Source of the DNA: Streptomyces sp. CB02009
GTDB lineage: Bacteria > Actinomycetota > Actinomycetes > Streptomycetales > Streptomycetaceae
NCBI RefSeq assembly: GCF_001905825.1
Contig: NZ_LIVV01000001.1
Coordinates: 1,192,379 to 1,256,378 of the forward strand
DNA: 64,000 nt
Reading direction: 5' to 3'
Part shown: in pieces, positions 1-8,536 of the stretch
Layout of the letters: each line of letters opens with the position of its first letter
How positions within the stretch are numbered: position 1 is the first letter of the stretch
Notes under the pieces: generated by a model
What the model was told of the DNA's origin: nothing
What the model saw: only the letters and a program-made list of their open reading frames with translations
The model's database searches: none
Position numbers and translations under genes: made by a program

Positions 1-548
1 AACCGTGCCCTGACCGCTGCGAGAACCTCTCGGCGGCTGCGCGGGCCGTTGTCGGCGGCGATGAGATGGTCGCCGATGCGCAGGGAGAACGTGATCAGGC
101 AGCGGGCCTCGACATCGCCCTCGTCGGGGCAGAAAGCCCCGTAGAGCTCGCGCAGATAGTCCATGCGCCGGTTGTCGGCCCGGCGGAGGCGGAGAGCGAC
201 TCCTTCGTCGCGCCGGGCCCAGTCGCGGATCGCGAGCTCGACCCCGGCACCGGTCACCGGCGTATCGCTCGATCCCACGAAGTCGAAGAGGCGCCCGAGC
301 CGCTCACGGGGGTCGCTGCCGCCGCGTTCGATCCGCTCGATGACGTCCTCGGTGACCCCCTGCTCCCAGGTGTCGAGCATCTCCTCCAGCAGGCCCGCGC
401 GGTTGCGGAAGTAGCCGTAGAAACCGCCCTTGCTGACGCCGAGCGTCTGGGCGAGGACCTCGACGCGGACGGCTTCGGGGCCGCCGGCGGCAAGCGCGCG
501 CAGCCCTTCCTCGATCCACTTGTCCCGCGGTGTGCGGATCGCTCCCAT
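1..548 (-). CDS. TetR-family transcriptional regulator (C-terminus cut by window edge)
   Basis: The minus frame from the ATG at 548 reads MGAIRTPRDKWIEEGLRALA and stays open to the left edge (about 182 codons visible). Residues 1-55 form a TetR N-terminal DNA-binding domain; the recognition helix region reads LAQTLGVSKGGFYGYFRNR, a classic TetR signature. The rest is an alpha-helical ligand-binding domain. The gene is divergent from the DUF2867 gene at 682, and two related palindromes lie in the gap, so it probably represses itself and that neighbour. The ligand is unknown. The 3' end lies outside the window. Confidence 0.9.
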   Translation of the reverse strand, partial: MGAIRTPRDKWIEEGLRALAAGGPEAVRVEVLAQTLGVSKGGFYGYFRNRAGLLEEMLDTWEQGVTEDVIERIERGGSDPRERLGRLFDFVGSSDTPVTGAGVELAIRDWARRDEGVALRLRRADNRRMDYLRELYGAFCPDEGDVEARCLITFSLRIGDHLIAADNGPRSRREVLAAVRAR

Positions 549-610
549 CCCTGCGTCTCCTCGCCTGTCCTCGCCTTGCCTTCGCCTTGCCTTCGACCTG
601 TCCTGCCAAG

Positions 611-665
611 TATACGGTGCCGTATAGATAGGTCTATGCTCGATCTATACGCCACCGTATAGATC
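611..665. promoter_or_regulatory. Paired palindromic operators for the divergent TetR regulator
   Basis: Two related inverted repeats lie between the divergent genes. The first, at 611-626, is TATACGG-tg-CCGTATA. The second, at 642-665, is GATCTATAC-N6-GTATAGATC and contains TATACG/CGTATA. Their centres are 35 bp apart. They are AT-rich in a very GC-rich setting and lie just upstream of both starts, as expected for TetR operators overlapping divergent promoters. The assignment to this regulator is inference from position. Confidence 0.75.
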
Positions 666-681
666 GAGACGGGGATCCGAG

Positions 682-1290
682 ATGAGCGACCTGCGCCTTC
701 CCGCAACCGACCACACGTCACGCCCCTGGCGGATCCACGAGATCGCCTCGGACTTCCGGCTCGAGGACCTGTGGGCGCTGCCGACGCCGGGCGGCCCGGA
801 CGACCTGCACCTCCTGGTCCAGCAGATGGCCCACGGCAAGGGCGGTCCGGACGGCGGCCACCCCGTGGGCCGCTTCCTCTTCGCGGTGCGCTGGAAGCTC
901 GGCGCGCTCCTCGGATGGGACAAGCCCGATGCGGGCGTCGGAGGCCGCGTGGCGACGCTGCGCGACCGGCTGCCGGAGGACCTCCGCGAGGGACCGCAGG
1001 GACCCGACCTCGACGCGGCGCCCTTCACGTCCGTCTTCCAGGCACACGACGAGTGGGCCGCCGAATACGCCAACAAGACCATGCACGGCGTGTTGCACAT
1101 CGGCTGGGTCGCCGACGGACACGGCGGCTATCGCGGCCAGATGGCCGTCCTGGTGAAGCCCAACGGCCGCCTGGGCTCCCTGTACATGCTCGGCATCAAG
1201 CCCTTCCGGTACCTGGGGGTCTACCCGGCTCTGATCCGGTCGATCGGCAGGGAGTGGCAGGAGAACACGGCGCGCGGAACGGCGCGCTGA
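682..1290 (+). CDS. DUF2867-family protein
   Basis: A 202-residue soluble protein. The central motif region FTSVFQAHDEWAAEYANKTM and the later GQMAVLVKPNGRLG match my memory of the DUF2867 family, whose biochemical role is not established. No signal peptide or membrane segment is seen. It starts at an ATG just after the paired palindromes and is divergent from the TetR gene, a common pairing in Streptomyces that suggests ligand-inducible expression. The family assignment is from recognised sequence pattern, not a search. Confidence 0.8.
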   Translation: MSDLRLPATDHTSRPWRIHEIASDFRLEDLWALPTPGGPDDLHLLVQQMAHGKGGPDGGHPVGRFLFAVRWKLGALLGWDKPDAGVGGRVATLRDRLPEDLREGPQGPDLDAAPFTSVFQAHDEWAAEYANKTMHGVLHIGWVADGHGGYRGQMAVLVKPNGRLGSLYMLGIKPFRYLGVYPALIRSIGREWQENTARGTAR

Positions 1291-1299
1291 CGCCTGCGC

Positions 1300-1992
1300 C
1301 TATGACCGCGGCGTGCCGTGCCACCGCCAGGTGGTGAGACGGGGCCGTCCGGGCAGTTCGCCTCGCCCGGTGGCCCACAAGAGGGTGAGCCAGGGATCGG
1401 TGGACGACGGTGCGTCCGGGAACAGCCGAACGAGTACGCGCGAGCACAGATCGGCGGGCGGGTTCCATGCGAGGCCGAGCCCCTGTGCCAGGTCATGCGT
1501 GTGCACCAGGGTCTCCACGATCCCCATCGCCGCGAAACCCTCGGGATCCGAAGCGCCGAAGACATGGTGGGCGCGGGTCTGCGGCGGCGTCGTGCGCACC
1601 ATGGCGACCAGGAGCGCGCCGCTCGCCTCCAGGACCTGGAGCAGGCCGGCCGGCCCTGCCTCGCGGTTCGCGTGAATGGTGTTCGCCGGGCCGCCAGGAC
1701 GTCGCCGCTCGTACACGAACGGCACTTCGCCGTCCAAGGGTGGTGTCTTCGGGCCCAGTTGCGCGGCGTACGCGAAGAGATCGTCGCTGAGGTGCTCGAC
1801 GGTCTCCCAGCAGTCCCATTCCAGCGAACCGGCCTTGTCGTCCCACGAGGCCGGCGGCGCCTCGCGCAGGACTGCCACGGCGAGCTGTACGGCATGGTCG
1901 AGGTCGTCGGCGGTGACGGAGGGGCGGGAGGGCTGGGAAGTCGGGGGCGGCTGTGAGGTCTGAGAGGGCGAGATCTTGCCTGAGGGGGACAT
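1300..1992 (-). CDS. DinB/maleylpyruvate isomerase N-terminal-fold protein
   Basis: A 230-residue protein of the mycothiol-dependent DinB-like superfamily. It carries the helical-bundle metal-site pattern: ECWETVEHLSDDLF-type segment near residue 60 (here DCWETVEHLSDD) and VETLVHTHDLAQGLG near 160, supplying the expected histidines. Members are typically metal-dependent transferases or isomerases using mycothiol, the actinobacterial thiol. The N-terminal 25 residues are Ser/Pro-rich and probably disordered, so the true start could be slightly downstream. It converges with the DUF2867 gene, with only about 10 bp between stops. Confidence 0.75.
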   Translation of the reverse strand: MSPSGKISPSQTSQPPPTSQPSRPSVTADDLDHAVQLAVAVLREAPPASWDDKAGSLEWDCWETVEHLSDDLFAYAAQLGPKTPPLDGEVPFVYERRRPGGPANTIHANREAGPAGLLQVLEASGALLVAMVRTTPPQTRAHHVFGASDPEGFAAMGIVETLVHTHDLAQGLGLAWNPPADLCSRVLVRLFPDAPSSTDPWLTLLWATGRGELPGRPRLTTWRWHGTPRS

Positions 1993-2127
1993 GGCGGGAC
2001 GGTATCGCGGCGCGGGGGAACCGCCCCACCCGTTTGATCATCACCCCGGGGGTGACGGCCGATGTGCCCGGGGCCCGTGGCCGGGGCCCGTGGCCGGGGC
2101 CCGGCGCCCGGCCAGCACCCGTGGACG

Positions 2128-3522
2128 ATGGATGACCTGGTCAGAGGTGTTCCGGTGAGGCCCGGGACGCGGCGTCTACGTCGATCGGGTGCACCGGCGG
2201 TGTGGCGTCGGCCTGTTCCGGGCTCCGTCGACTCCGATGGACGGGTGACGGGACGAAGGCGCGGCGAGGAACCGGCTCGGAGCGCGTACCTGCGCGAACT
2301 GCGGCGCGGGCGTCGCCGCCGAGGTACGGGCGCCCCCGACGCCGACGGCCGTCGCCGGTCGCAATGGCCCGTGCTCGCGGTGGCCGTCCTGCCCGGTCTG
2401 GCGGCCCTGGTGGCGCTGCTCTTCACCTGGCGTGAGGTACGCGTAGCCGAGCAGGGACAGCTCACCGCCCGGTTCAACGACGCGATCACCAACCTCGGTT
2501 CCGAGTCGCTGGACGTCCGCTTCGGCGGGATCTATGCCCTGGAGCGCATCATGCAGGACTCACCGCGCGACCAGCCCAGGATCGTCCTCGTGCTCTCGGC
2601 GTACGTACGACGTCACGCGAGCGTTCCCGCGACCGGCTTCGTGAAGGAACCGACGGAACCGCAGCCGGGGCAGGCGGCGCCCGCCGACCGCCGCCCGCCC
2701 ACGGACGTCATGGCCGTGGTGAACGTACTGGCCCGTCGCTCTCCCGGCCACGACGGGGACACCCAGATCGACTGGAACCGGGCGGACCTGCGCGGGCTGT
2801 CCCTCTCCACGTGGAGCTTCAAGGACATCGCGAAGGTCCCGGAGGGCGGCGCCCTCCCCGACGAACGAGCCCCCTTCGGGTACGTGAACGTCGAAGGGGC
2901 GGACCTGCGCCACGCCACGCTGTCGGGGGTGGACCTGAGAAGCGCCTTCGTCGGCGAGGCCAATCTGAGCGGAGCGCAACTCCTGCGATCCGACCTCCGG
3001 GACGCCGACCTGACCGGCGTGGACCTGTCCGACGCGAACGTCGTGGACACGAACCTGACCGGCGCGGACCTCAGCGGCGCCCTTCTGCGGGGGACGTCGC
3101 TGGCGCGCCCGGACGTACTCGTACGCCTGAATCCCAACGACCTGTCCCGCGCTCTGCTCTGGGACGCCGACCTCACCGGCGCGAACCTCACGGGGGCGAA
3201 CCTGACGGAGGCGGTCCTGGTCGATGCGGATCTGACGGGCGCGTCCCTGGTGACCGCCCGGCTGCGCGGCGCGAAGTTCAGTGCCATGGACACCTCTCTC
3301 CAGGCGAGGATCGTCTCCGGCACCGTGACGGAGAGCGCGAACCTCACCGACGCGGATCTGTCGGGAGCGGACCTGAGAGGTGCCGACCTGCGCAAGGCCG
3401 ACCTGACCGGGGCGACCCTGAACGGCGCCGACCTGACCGACGCGGACCTACGGGGCGCCCGGCTCACCGGCGCGACGTTCGACGGCGCGAAGACGGAAGG
3501 GGCTCGCGGGCTGCCGAGCTGA
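2128..3522 (+). CDS. Membrane-anchored pentapeptide-repeat protein
   Basis: A hydrophobic helix (WPVLAVAVLPGLAALVALLF) is followed by the segment LTARFNDAITNLGSESLDVR, which is characteristic of actinobacterial pentapeptide-repeat membrane proteins. The C-terminal two thirds is a run of A(D/N)L-X-X pentapeptides (GADLRHA, ANLSGAQ, ADLTGVD and so on) forming a right-handed quadrilateral beta helix. The partner is unknown. The start is uncertain: the frame is open from 2062, but the sequence before 2128 is a GC-rich repeat, and GTG codons at 2155 or 2245 are also possible. A partial 14-bp repeat follows the stop. Confidence 0.8.
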   Translation: MDDLVRGVPVRPGTRRLRRSGAPAVWRRPVPGSVDSDGRVTGRRRGEEPARSAYLRELRRGRRRRGTGAPDADGRRRSQWPVLAVAVLPGLAALVALLFTWREVRVAEQGQLTARFNDAITNLGSESLDVRFGGIYALERIMQDSPRDQPRIVLVLSAYVRRHASVPATGFVKEPTEPQPGQAAPADRRPPTDVMAVVNVLARRSPGHDGDTQIDWNRADLRGLSLSTWSFKDIAKVPEGGALPDERAPFGYVNVEGADLRHATLSGVDLRSAFVGEANLSGAQLLRSDLRDADLTGVDLSDANVVDTNLTGADLSGALLRGTSLARPDVLVRLNPNDLSRALLWDADLTGANLTGANLTEAVLVDADLTGASLVTARLRGAKFSAMDTSLQARIVSGTVTESANLTDADLSGADLRGADLRKADLTGATLNGADLTDADLRGARLTGATFDGAKTEGARGLPS

Positions 3523-3530
3523 GGGTTGCC

Positions 3531-3568
3531 TCGTAACCGACCTTCGTTAACCGACCTTCGTTGTGACC
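3531..3568. repeat. Short direct repeat after the pentapeptide gene
   Basis: About 2.5 copies of a 13-14 bp unit: tcgtaaccgacct at 3531-3543, tcgttaaccgacct at 3544-3557, then tcgttgtgacc. It starts a few bases after the upstream stop. No function is evident. Confidence 0.6.
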
Positions 3569-3664
3569 GCGCGACGCAGCGGCGGCGGGGAGCAGGCACC
3601 CCTCCCACCCACAGGCAGCCTCCCGACCTGGGAGGATGAGCGGATCCCCTGTTATCGTGCGCCG

Positions 3665-4096
3665 ATGTCAACGATCAAGCAGTTCCAAGTGACCTTCGAC
3701 TGCGCGGAGCCGGCGCGCCTCGCCGCGTTCTGGTGCGAGGTACTGGGGTACGTCGTACCGGCGGTCCCGGAGGGCTATGCCACGTGGGAGGAGTACCACC
3801 GCACGCTGCCGCCCGAGGATGAGATCTATTTCGCGTGCACGGATCCCTCGGGTGCGAGCCCGCGCCTGCTCTTCCAGCGAGTTCCCGAAGGCAAGGTCGT
3901 CAAGAACCGGGTGCATCTCGATGTGCCGGCCGGCGCCGGGCTGGTGGGCGAGGAGCGCCTGGCCACACTCGAGGCCGAATGCGCCCGCCTGATGGCACTC
4001 GGCGGGAAGCACGTGCTGACGCAGCGCGCCGATGGCGTCAACGAGTCGTGCATCACGATGCAGGACATCGAGGGCAACGAGTTCTGCCTCACCTGA
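3665..4096 (+). CDS. VOC-superfamily (glyoxalase-like) protein
   Basis: A 143-residue protein of the glyoxalase/bleomycin-resistance (VOC) fold. The opening QFQVTFDCAEPARLAAFWCEVLGY and closing MQDIEGNEFCLT are hallmarks of this family, with a vicinal-oxygen-chelate metal site in paired beta-alpha-beta modules; HLDVPAG lies in the middle. The substrate cannot be inferred. The ATG at 3665 was chosen because the fold begins immediately after it and a TTATCG-like -10 element lies just upstream. The frame is open upstream to 3563, but that extension is low complexity. Confidence 0.8.
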   Translation: MSTIKQFQVTFDCAEPARLAAFWCEVLGYVVPAVPEGYATWEEYHRTLPPEDEIYFACTDPSGASPRLLFQRVPEGKVVKNRVHLDVPAGAGLVGEERLATLEAECARLMALGGKHVLTQRADGVNESCITMQDIEGNEFCLT

Positions 4097-4134
4097 TCTC
4101 TCCACCGAGACGGCGAGGCGGGGGAGCCGTCTCC

Positions 4135-4173
4135 GGCTTTGGGGAACGTCGGGCCCCGACGTCCCCCAAAGCC
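4135..4173. terminator. Long hairpin after the VOC gene
   Basis: The arms at 4135-4153 and 4155-4173 (GGCTTTGGGGAACGTCGGG and its complement) pair over 19 positions with one mismatch. The hairpin sits between the VOC gene and the oppositely oriented secreted-protein gene, so it probably acts on both strands. Confidence 0.8.
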
Positions 4174-4283
4174 AGTCTCCCGGCACTCTCCCGGAGTTCT
4201 CCCGGCCTCAACAGGCTCAAGCATGGGCGCGGGCCGTCCCGATCAGCGAGAACCACGCCCTCAGGTGCGCGGAGGGGCGGACC

Positions 4284-5174
4284 TCACGGGATGAAGACCT
4301 TGACGGAGTCGTCGGCCCCGGCGTTGCGGTTGATGCCGATGAAGAAGTCGCTCCCGACGTGGGTGATGTCTTCGATCTCGTCGACCAGGTCGTTCCCCGG
4401 AATTCCGATATCGCTCTCCACGTCATTTCCGGACCAGTTGTACTGGTACACCCAGTTCCACCCGGTCACGGGCGTCGAGGTGTTGATGGACCTCGTGTTC
4501 CAGATGTAGTTCTCAGAGCAGTCAATGCCCTGGTCGGAACGATTGTCGTGGCTTGTCAGGTTGCTCTTCACCAGCGTCCATCCGCTCGTCAGCGAACCGG
4601 TGCCGGGATGGGTCCACAGGTTGCCCTCGCGGCGGGCGGCGTACTTACCGGCCCCTCCGGCCGCCGTCGCGCTGTAGCACAGGCCGCTGATGTTGCCGAT
4701 GGGCAGATGGACGACCTCGCTGGCGCCTATGGCTCCCGACGAATCCAGATGGACGATCGCCACATCGTCGCTCGGAAACGCCGACTGGCTTCCTTGGGTC
4801 GCGATCACGGCAGGGCCCTGACCTTGGTAGTTCGGATGGTAGGCGAGATCGTTGCCGTGGCCGAGTGCAGGGATGGAGGTCGGCGCCCCGGCACAGGTCC
4901 AGCTGCTCCCGTCCCAGGTCGAGCCGTCGCGCAACCACCTGGAGAGGACCGGCTCCTCCCCACCCGCCTTGGTGAAAACGATGTAGAGCTGGCCGCCCTG
5001 ACCTGCGACCATGCCCTGCATGACGGTGCGTCCCGCCCTGCACGCGCTGCTGGTCGGGATGCTGAGCCGTTCCTCGCCGCTCCTGTCCGTGGCGGCGTAG
5101 GCCGGCGTCGTCGAAGTAATGGCGATTCCGGAAATGACCGCCAATGCGGACACGAAACTCAGTAGCTTCTTCAC
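4284..5174 (-). CDS. Secreted protein of unknown function
   Basis: The protein has 296 residues from a GTG at 5174. This start is preferred because an AAGGGGG ribosome-binding site lies about 7 bases upstream and the next residues form a Sec signal peptide: VKKLLSF, a hydrophobic core, then TPAYA-ATD cleavage. The mature part has many Trp, Gly and Asn residues and repeated short beta-rich motifs (LYIVFTKAGG, LWTHPGTGSL, DFFIGINRNAG), consistent with a beta-propeller-like extracellular protein, possibly a lectin. No catalytic motif is recognised. An upstream in-frame extension to 5243 lacks a better start. Confidence 0.7.
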   Translation of the reverse strand: MKKLLSFVSALAVISGIAITSTTPAYAATDRSGEERLSIPTSSACRAGRTVMQGMVAGQGGQLYIVFTKAGGEEPVLSRWLRDGSTWDGSSWTCAGAPTSIPALGHGNDLAYHPNYQGQGPAVIATQGSQSAFPSDDVAIVHLDSSGAIGASEVVHLPIGNISGLCYSATAAGGAGKYAARREGNLWTHPGTGSLTSGWTLVKSNLTSHDNRSDQGIDCSENYIWNTRSINTSTPVTGWNWVYQYNWSGNDVESDIGIPGNDLVDEIEDITHVGSDFFIGINRNAGADDSVKVFIP

Positions 5175-5323
5175 TTGGTCCCCCTTGTAGTTGGGGGGTG
5201 AGGCTAGCACTATGGATGTAACTTGCATCCGAGACGGCGTCACCTCATCATCTACGCGAATTCAGTGGGTGGTTGACGCGTCTGCGGCTGGCGCATGTGC
5301 TGGCCCGGACCAGTTCTGTTCGG

Positions 5324-5788
5324 TCACGGGTGCATCGTCCCGGTCTGCGGCAGGCAGAGGTAGAACAGCTCGGGGTCGCCCTCATCCAGGCGGTGGAGAA
5401 GACCGACGGGACTCCACCCGGCTCGTTGGAGAAGCCGCTGCATGGGCTGGTTGGAGACGTTAGTCGACGTGAAGAGCTTCGGGGTCGTGCACAAGGCCGC
5501 CGCGGCGTCCAGTAGCCGATGGCCGACGCCTCGTCCGCGGGCGGAGGGAGCCACCATCAGCATCGTGACGAATCCCTGTTCGAAGAACGTGTACTCAACC
5601 ACGTAATAACCGAGCGGTCCAGACGCACCCTCCGCCACGACGGCCAGGCCCTGCTCGCACCATCTCCGGATGCTGGCCTGCCTGTTGTCGTCACCTTCGG
5701 CCGCGACGGTGTCGATCGCGATCAGCCCGTCCGCCTCCGCCCCACTCGCGCGGCGCACAACGAAGTCGCCCGGATTCACCGTATCCAT
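5324..5788 (-). CDS. GNAT-family N-acetyltransferase
   Basis: A 154-residue single-domain GNAT enzyme that would transfer an acetyl group from acetyl-CoA to an unknown amine. The acetyl-CoA pyrophosphate-binding motif A is clear: MLMVAPSARGRGVGHRLLDA near residues 80-100, with the RGRGVG loop. It is followed by the usual motif B region (FTSTNVSNQPMQRLLQRAGW). No signal peptide is present. It stands alone between the secreted-protein gene and the SMI1/KNR4 gene. Confidence 0.85.
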   Translation of the reverse strand: MDTVNPGDFVVRRASGAEADGLIAIDTVAAEGDDNRQASIRRWCEQGLAVVAEGASGPLGYYVVEYTFFEQGFVTMLMVAPSARGRGVGHRLLDAAAALCTTPKLFTSTNVSNQPMQRLLQRAGWSPVGLLHRLDEGDPELFYLCLPQTGTMHP

Positions 5789-5925
5789 GCGGCCATGCTG
5801 TCAGCTTGCACCGGAAACCAGTCCTGTGCCTGACTCTCTGCCGACAGAGCCGGGGCGGGACGCCGGCGCTCGGAAGAGGCCCCGCCGGAGCTCCCTGGAT
5901 CTCCGTGGAGCTACGTGGCTCAGCG

Positions 5926-6615
5926 TCAGGGATGCGAAGGCTGCCGGCGTGCGGCGAGCTCCGCCTTCTGCAGCCAGTCGATGTACCAGTGGGTGAAGGT
6001 GACCGGATGGCCGGCCTGGTCGAGGAGCGGGGCGAGGTCGGTGTCGTCGGCCCGGCAATCCGACCAGATGGTGCCGCGGTGAGTGCCGCTGATGACCAGC
6101 CACTCCCGCTGAGCGCAGCCGAGGTGGGAGACCACGATGGCGCCGGCGGTGCGCTCGGGGGCGAACATCAGGGCTTCCCAGCGTTCGTCCCAAGCTTCGA
6201 CGGCGTCGTCGAAATCCTCGATCTCCTCGAAATCCTCTTCCTCGGGACGAACAGCGAGGAGTGCGTCGAGGTCTTCGGAATCCGGGCCGCGGTCAGGAAA
6301 GGGCTGAGCGAGCAGCGCGAGGTCGGCCAGCTCGGCACCGTCTCCTTCCCAACGCCATCGGCCTTGCACGCGGCGAACGGGAAAGAGGCCGTACGCGGGC
6401 CCGGCGCCACCGGCTCCGACGCAGGTGAGGAAGCTGCGGTAGTCGTCGGGCAGTCTCACGCCTATCTGCGATTCGAGTTCGGCAAGAGCGTCTTCTGTCA
6501 GAGGGTCGTCCAGGACCCAACCGTGCCCAAGTGATCCGAACACCGCGCCGCTCGACGGCTCTGCCCCCACAGCGGCCACACGCTGACGGACCCCATTCCA
6601 CTGCTGCGTAACCAT
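5926..6615 (-). CDS. SMI1/KNR4 (SUKH) family protein
   Basis: A 229-residue protein with the SUKH opening signature: LTEDALAELESQIGVRLPDD followed by YRSFLTCVGAGGAGPAYGLF. SUKH proteins in bacteria often serve as immunity proteins against polymorphic nuclease toxins, but many are orphans of unknown role. The middle is acidic (EEEDFEEIEDFDDAVEAW) and the C-terminus is Trp-rich. A TACGAT -10-like element lies only a few bases before the ATG, suggesting a leaderless transcript. No toxin gene is adjacent. Confidence 0.8.
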   Translation of the reverse strand: MVTQQWNGVRQRVAAVGAEPSSGAVFGSLGHGWVLDDPLTEDALAELESQIGVRLPDDYRSFLTCVGAGGAGPAYGLFPVRRVQGRWRWEGDGAELADLALLAQPFPDRGPDSEDLDALLAVRPEEEDFEEIEDFDDAVEAWDERWEALMFAPERTAGAIVVSHLGCAQREWLVISGTHRGTIWSDCRADDTDLAPLLDQAGHPVTFTHWYIDWLQKAELAARRQPSHP

Positions 6616-6769
6616 GCGCTGATCGTACGTGGAGCCAGTGACAGCGATCCTGCAAGCTGACCGGAGCCGCTGCTGGTCAGGGCGCTAAGCGGCTCGTCCC
6701 CACTGAGGCAAGGCCACCCACCGACGGCCCGTTCTCGGCGGCCGAGCGGGCCCGATTAGGCTCCCGGCC

Positions 6770-7291
6770 GTGACCAGAGATCTCGGCTTCACCTGCTCGT
6801 GCTGCGGGGCCCACCACCCAGAGCTCCCGATGAACTACTCGACCATCGCACCCGACGTGTGGGACGAGAGTTTCTCCGATCGCTCGGACAGCCTGCTCTC
6901 CTCTGATCAGTGCGTCATTCAGGCCCAGCACTACTTCGTCAAGGGTCTGATCGAGATACCGGTCATCGATAGCGACGACGTGTTCTCGTGGGCGGTCTGG
7001 GTCTCCCTGAGCCGCGAGAACTTCGCCCGCGCCGCCGATAAATGGAACACCCCCGGCCGTGAGGCTGAAGCGCCGTACTTCGGCTGGCTGAGCACCGAAC
7101 TCTCCCTCTACTCCCCGAGCACCATCAACCTCAAGACCCACGTACACACCCGGCCGGTCGGCCACCGTCCTCGCATCGAACTGGAACCCACGGAGCACCC
7201 TCTCGCGGTCGAACAGCGCACCCATATCACCCTGGCCCGGGTCCGAGAGATAGCGGAAACCTTTCTCCACGCCACCGCCGACAAGGCCTGA
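6770..7291 (+). CDS. DUF2199-domain protein
   Basis: A 173-residue protein beginning with a zinc-type CSCCGAHHPELPMNY motif near residues 10-25, the diagnostic opening of DUF2199 proteins. The middle contains WAVWVSLSRENFARA and PYFGWLSTELSLY, also family typical. The function is unknown; these proteins occur with SUKH and other small domains in immunity-like loci. The GTG start lies just after a TAGGCT element, so a leaderless transcript is plausible. The next gene starts 27 bp downstream with a strong ribosome-binding site, suggesting an operon. Confidence 0.8.
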   Translation: MTRDLGFTCSCCGAHHPELPMNYSTIAPDVWDESFSDRSDSLLSSDQCVIQAQHYFVKGLIEIPVIDSDDVFSWAVWVSLSRENFARAADKWNTPGREAEAPYFGWLSTELSLYSPSTINLKTHVHTRPVGHRPRIELEPTEHPLAVEQRTHITLARVREIAETFLHATADKA

Positions 7292-7318
7292 TCCGAGCCG
7301 GAGGAAGAGGAGGATCTG

Positions 7319-7711
7319 ATGAAGCAGCCTTCGGAGATGAGCGAGCGCGAGTACTTCGCTGGTGTCGGTCAGAGGCCTGGCGTGTTCGTCGGACGGACGT
7401 CCTTCCACGCGCTGACGGCATTCCTGATCGGCTACGACCAACATGCGATCCGCCACGGAGGCCCTGGACTTTCCGGATGGCGCGAGTGGCTGGTTGCCCG
7501 ACGTGGCAGGGACTGCAACCATGCGTGGCCCGGTCAGGTCTTGCACATGGCGCTCCCCGACGGCTGGGACAGCGTGGCGGAACTCTCGGACGCGGACGAG
7601 CATCAAGCGATCGCTGTGCTCTTCCAGCTCCTGGACGAGTTCGCTGCCGAACGTGAACTATCGGAGAAGGCCTGTATGGGCCAGCCGACCGAGACGCGGC
7701 CGCGAAGGTGA
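7319..7711 (+). CDS. Hypothetical protein
   Basis: A 130-residue soluble protein, not recognised. It opens with a Ser/Glu-rich segment, then YFAGVGQRPGVFVGRTSFHA and FLIGYDQHAIRHGG, which recur in uncharacterised Streptomyces proteins from memory. The start is well supported by a GGAGGAAGAGGAGG ribosome-binding region before the ATG. It is probably co-transcribed with the DUF2199 gene. Confidence 0.65.
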   Translation: MKQPSEMSEREYFAGVGQRPGVFVGRTSFHALTAFLIGYDQHAIRHGGPGLSGWREWLVARRGRDCNHAWPGQVLHMALPDGWDSVAELSDADEHQAIAVLFQLLDEFAAERELSEKACMGQPTETRPRR

Positions 7712-7785
7712 ACCAGCAAAGAATCGGGGGCCGATGGTGACCACGTTCTCGACAGGCGCGGCGGTAATGCGGCGGTTCGGCAGGC

Positions 7786-8055
7786 TCATGGGGAGAGGAG
7801 GAATCCGCCGATCTGGTACTCCAGACCGTCGCTGAACTTCAGGTGAGGGATGGCGCTCCGCAATGCCGAGTACAGGGCGGGCTTTACCTCGTAGGCAGCG
7901 GTCTCAAGGAGCTCGTCGTTCCGTTCGGGGAACAGGTCTCTGATGCGCAGGATCTCGAATCGGGTGAGCCCAACGACGTGAGCGGCCAGCTCGTTGTCGT
8001 CCCAGCCGATGAGTTCCCAACCAAGGTTTTCGGTTTCGGTGTCGATGTCGTTCAC
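7786..8055 (-). CDS. Small hypothetical protein
   Basis: An 89-residue acidic protein read from a GTG at 8055. It contains WDDNELAAHVVGLTRFEILR and DLFPERNDELLETAAYEVKP, suggesting a compact helical fold. No family is recognised. Codon use is in line with neighbouring genes, which supports coding, and it converges with the hypothetical gene at 7319. Confidence 0.55.
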   Translation of the reverse strand: MNDIDTETENLGWELIGWDDNELAAHVVGLTRFEILRIRDLFPERNDELLETAAYEVKPALYSALRSAIPHLKFSDGLEYQIGGFLLSP

Positions 8056-8220
8056 GCACCTACGGTAAGCGGGAGCGGTCCTTGCCGTTGAACGTCCGGC
8101 TGATCAGTGGCCGATCGGTGTACTCACGCGGACCTCGGCTCCCTGTCCTACGACGACGCTGTCAGTGAGTCTTTGCCATGCTCAGGACGCGGCGTTGTGA
8201 AGGAGGATGACCGCCCGCCT

Positions 8221-8402
8221 CAGCCGGTGCAGTTCAGGTGCAGAGCGAGGTGTTTCCGGAGTAGAGCGGCCGGCCGCAGCGATGCGGTCGATCGGTGGGA
8301 GCATGCCGTCGTGGATCTGATAGGTGTTGCCGACGCGGTCCGCGCTGCATCGGCAAGGCTCGGGGCGAGAGCGGGCAGGAAGCCGACCGCCTCGGTGACG
8401 TA
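8221..8402 (-). mobile_element. IS5-type transposase relic, central fragment
   Basis: The reverse strand reads YVTEAVGFLPALAPSLADAA, then after a frameshift NTYQIHDGMLPPIDRIAA, then after another shift RPLYSGN. These are consecutive pieces of the middle of an IS5-family DDE transposase (HTH_Tnp_4/DDE_Tnp_4 type) as I know it. At least two frameshifts and the missing ends show it is dead. Other fragments of the same kind of enzyme lie at 10093-10230 and 10605-10720. Confidence 0.7.
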
Positions 8403-8536
8403 GCTACTGAAGTTGAATGCGTGATGTCGGTCAGCTATGTGTGATCAGGGGGTGTCCTGGTCCCAGCTGCCACTCGGTCCATGACTACATCCGCTACGTC
8501 GAACTCAACGTCTGGGTCCGCACCGCCTCTGACGGG

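Noticed and set aside
8107..8403. 98-codon ORF on the plus strand
   Set aside because: It lies over the opposite-strand transposase relic and shows no recognisable fold.
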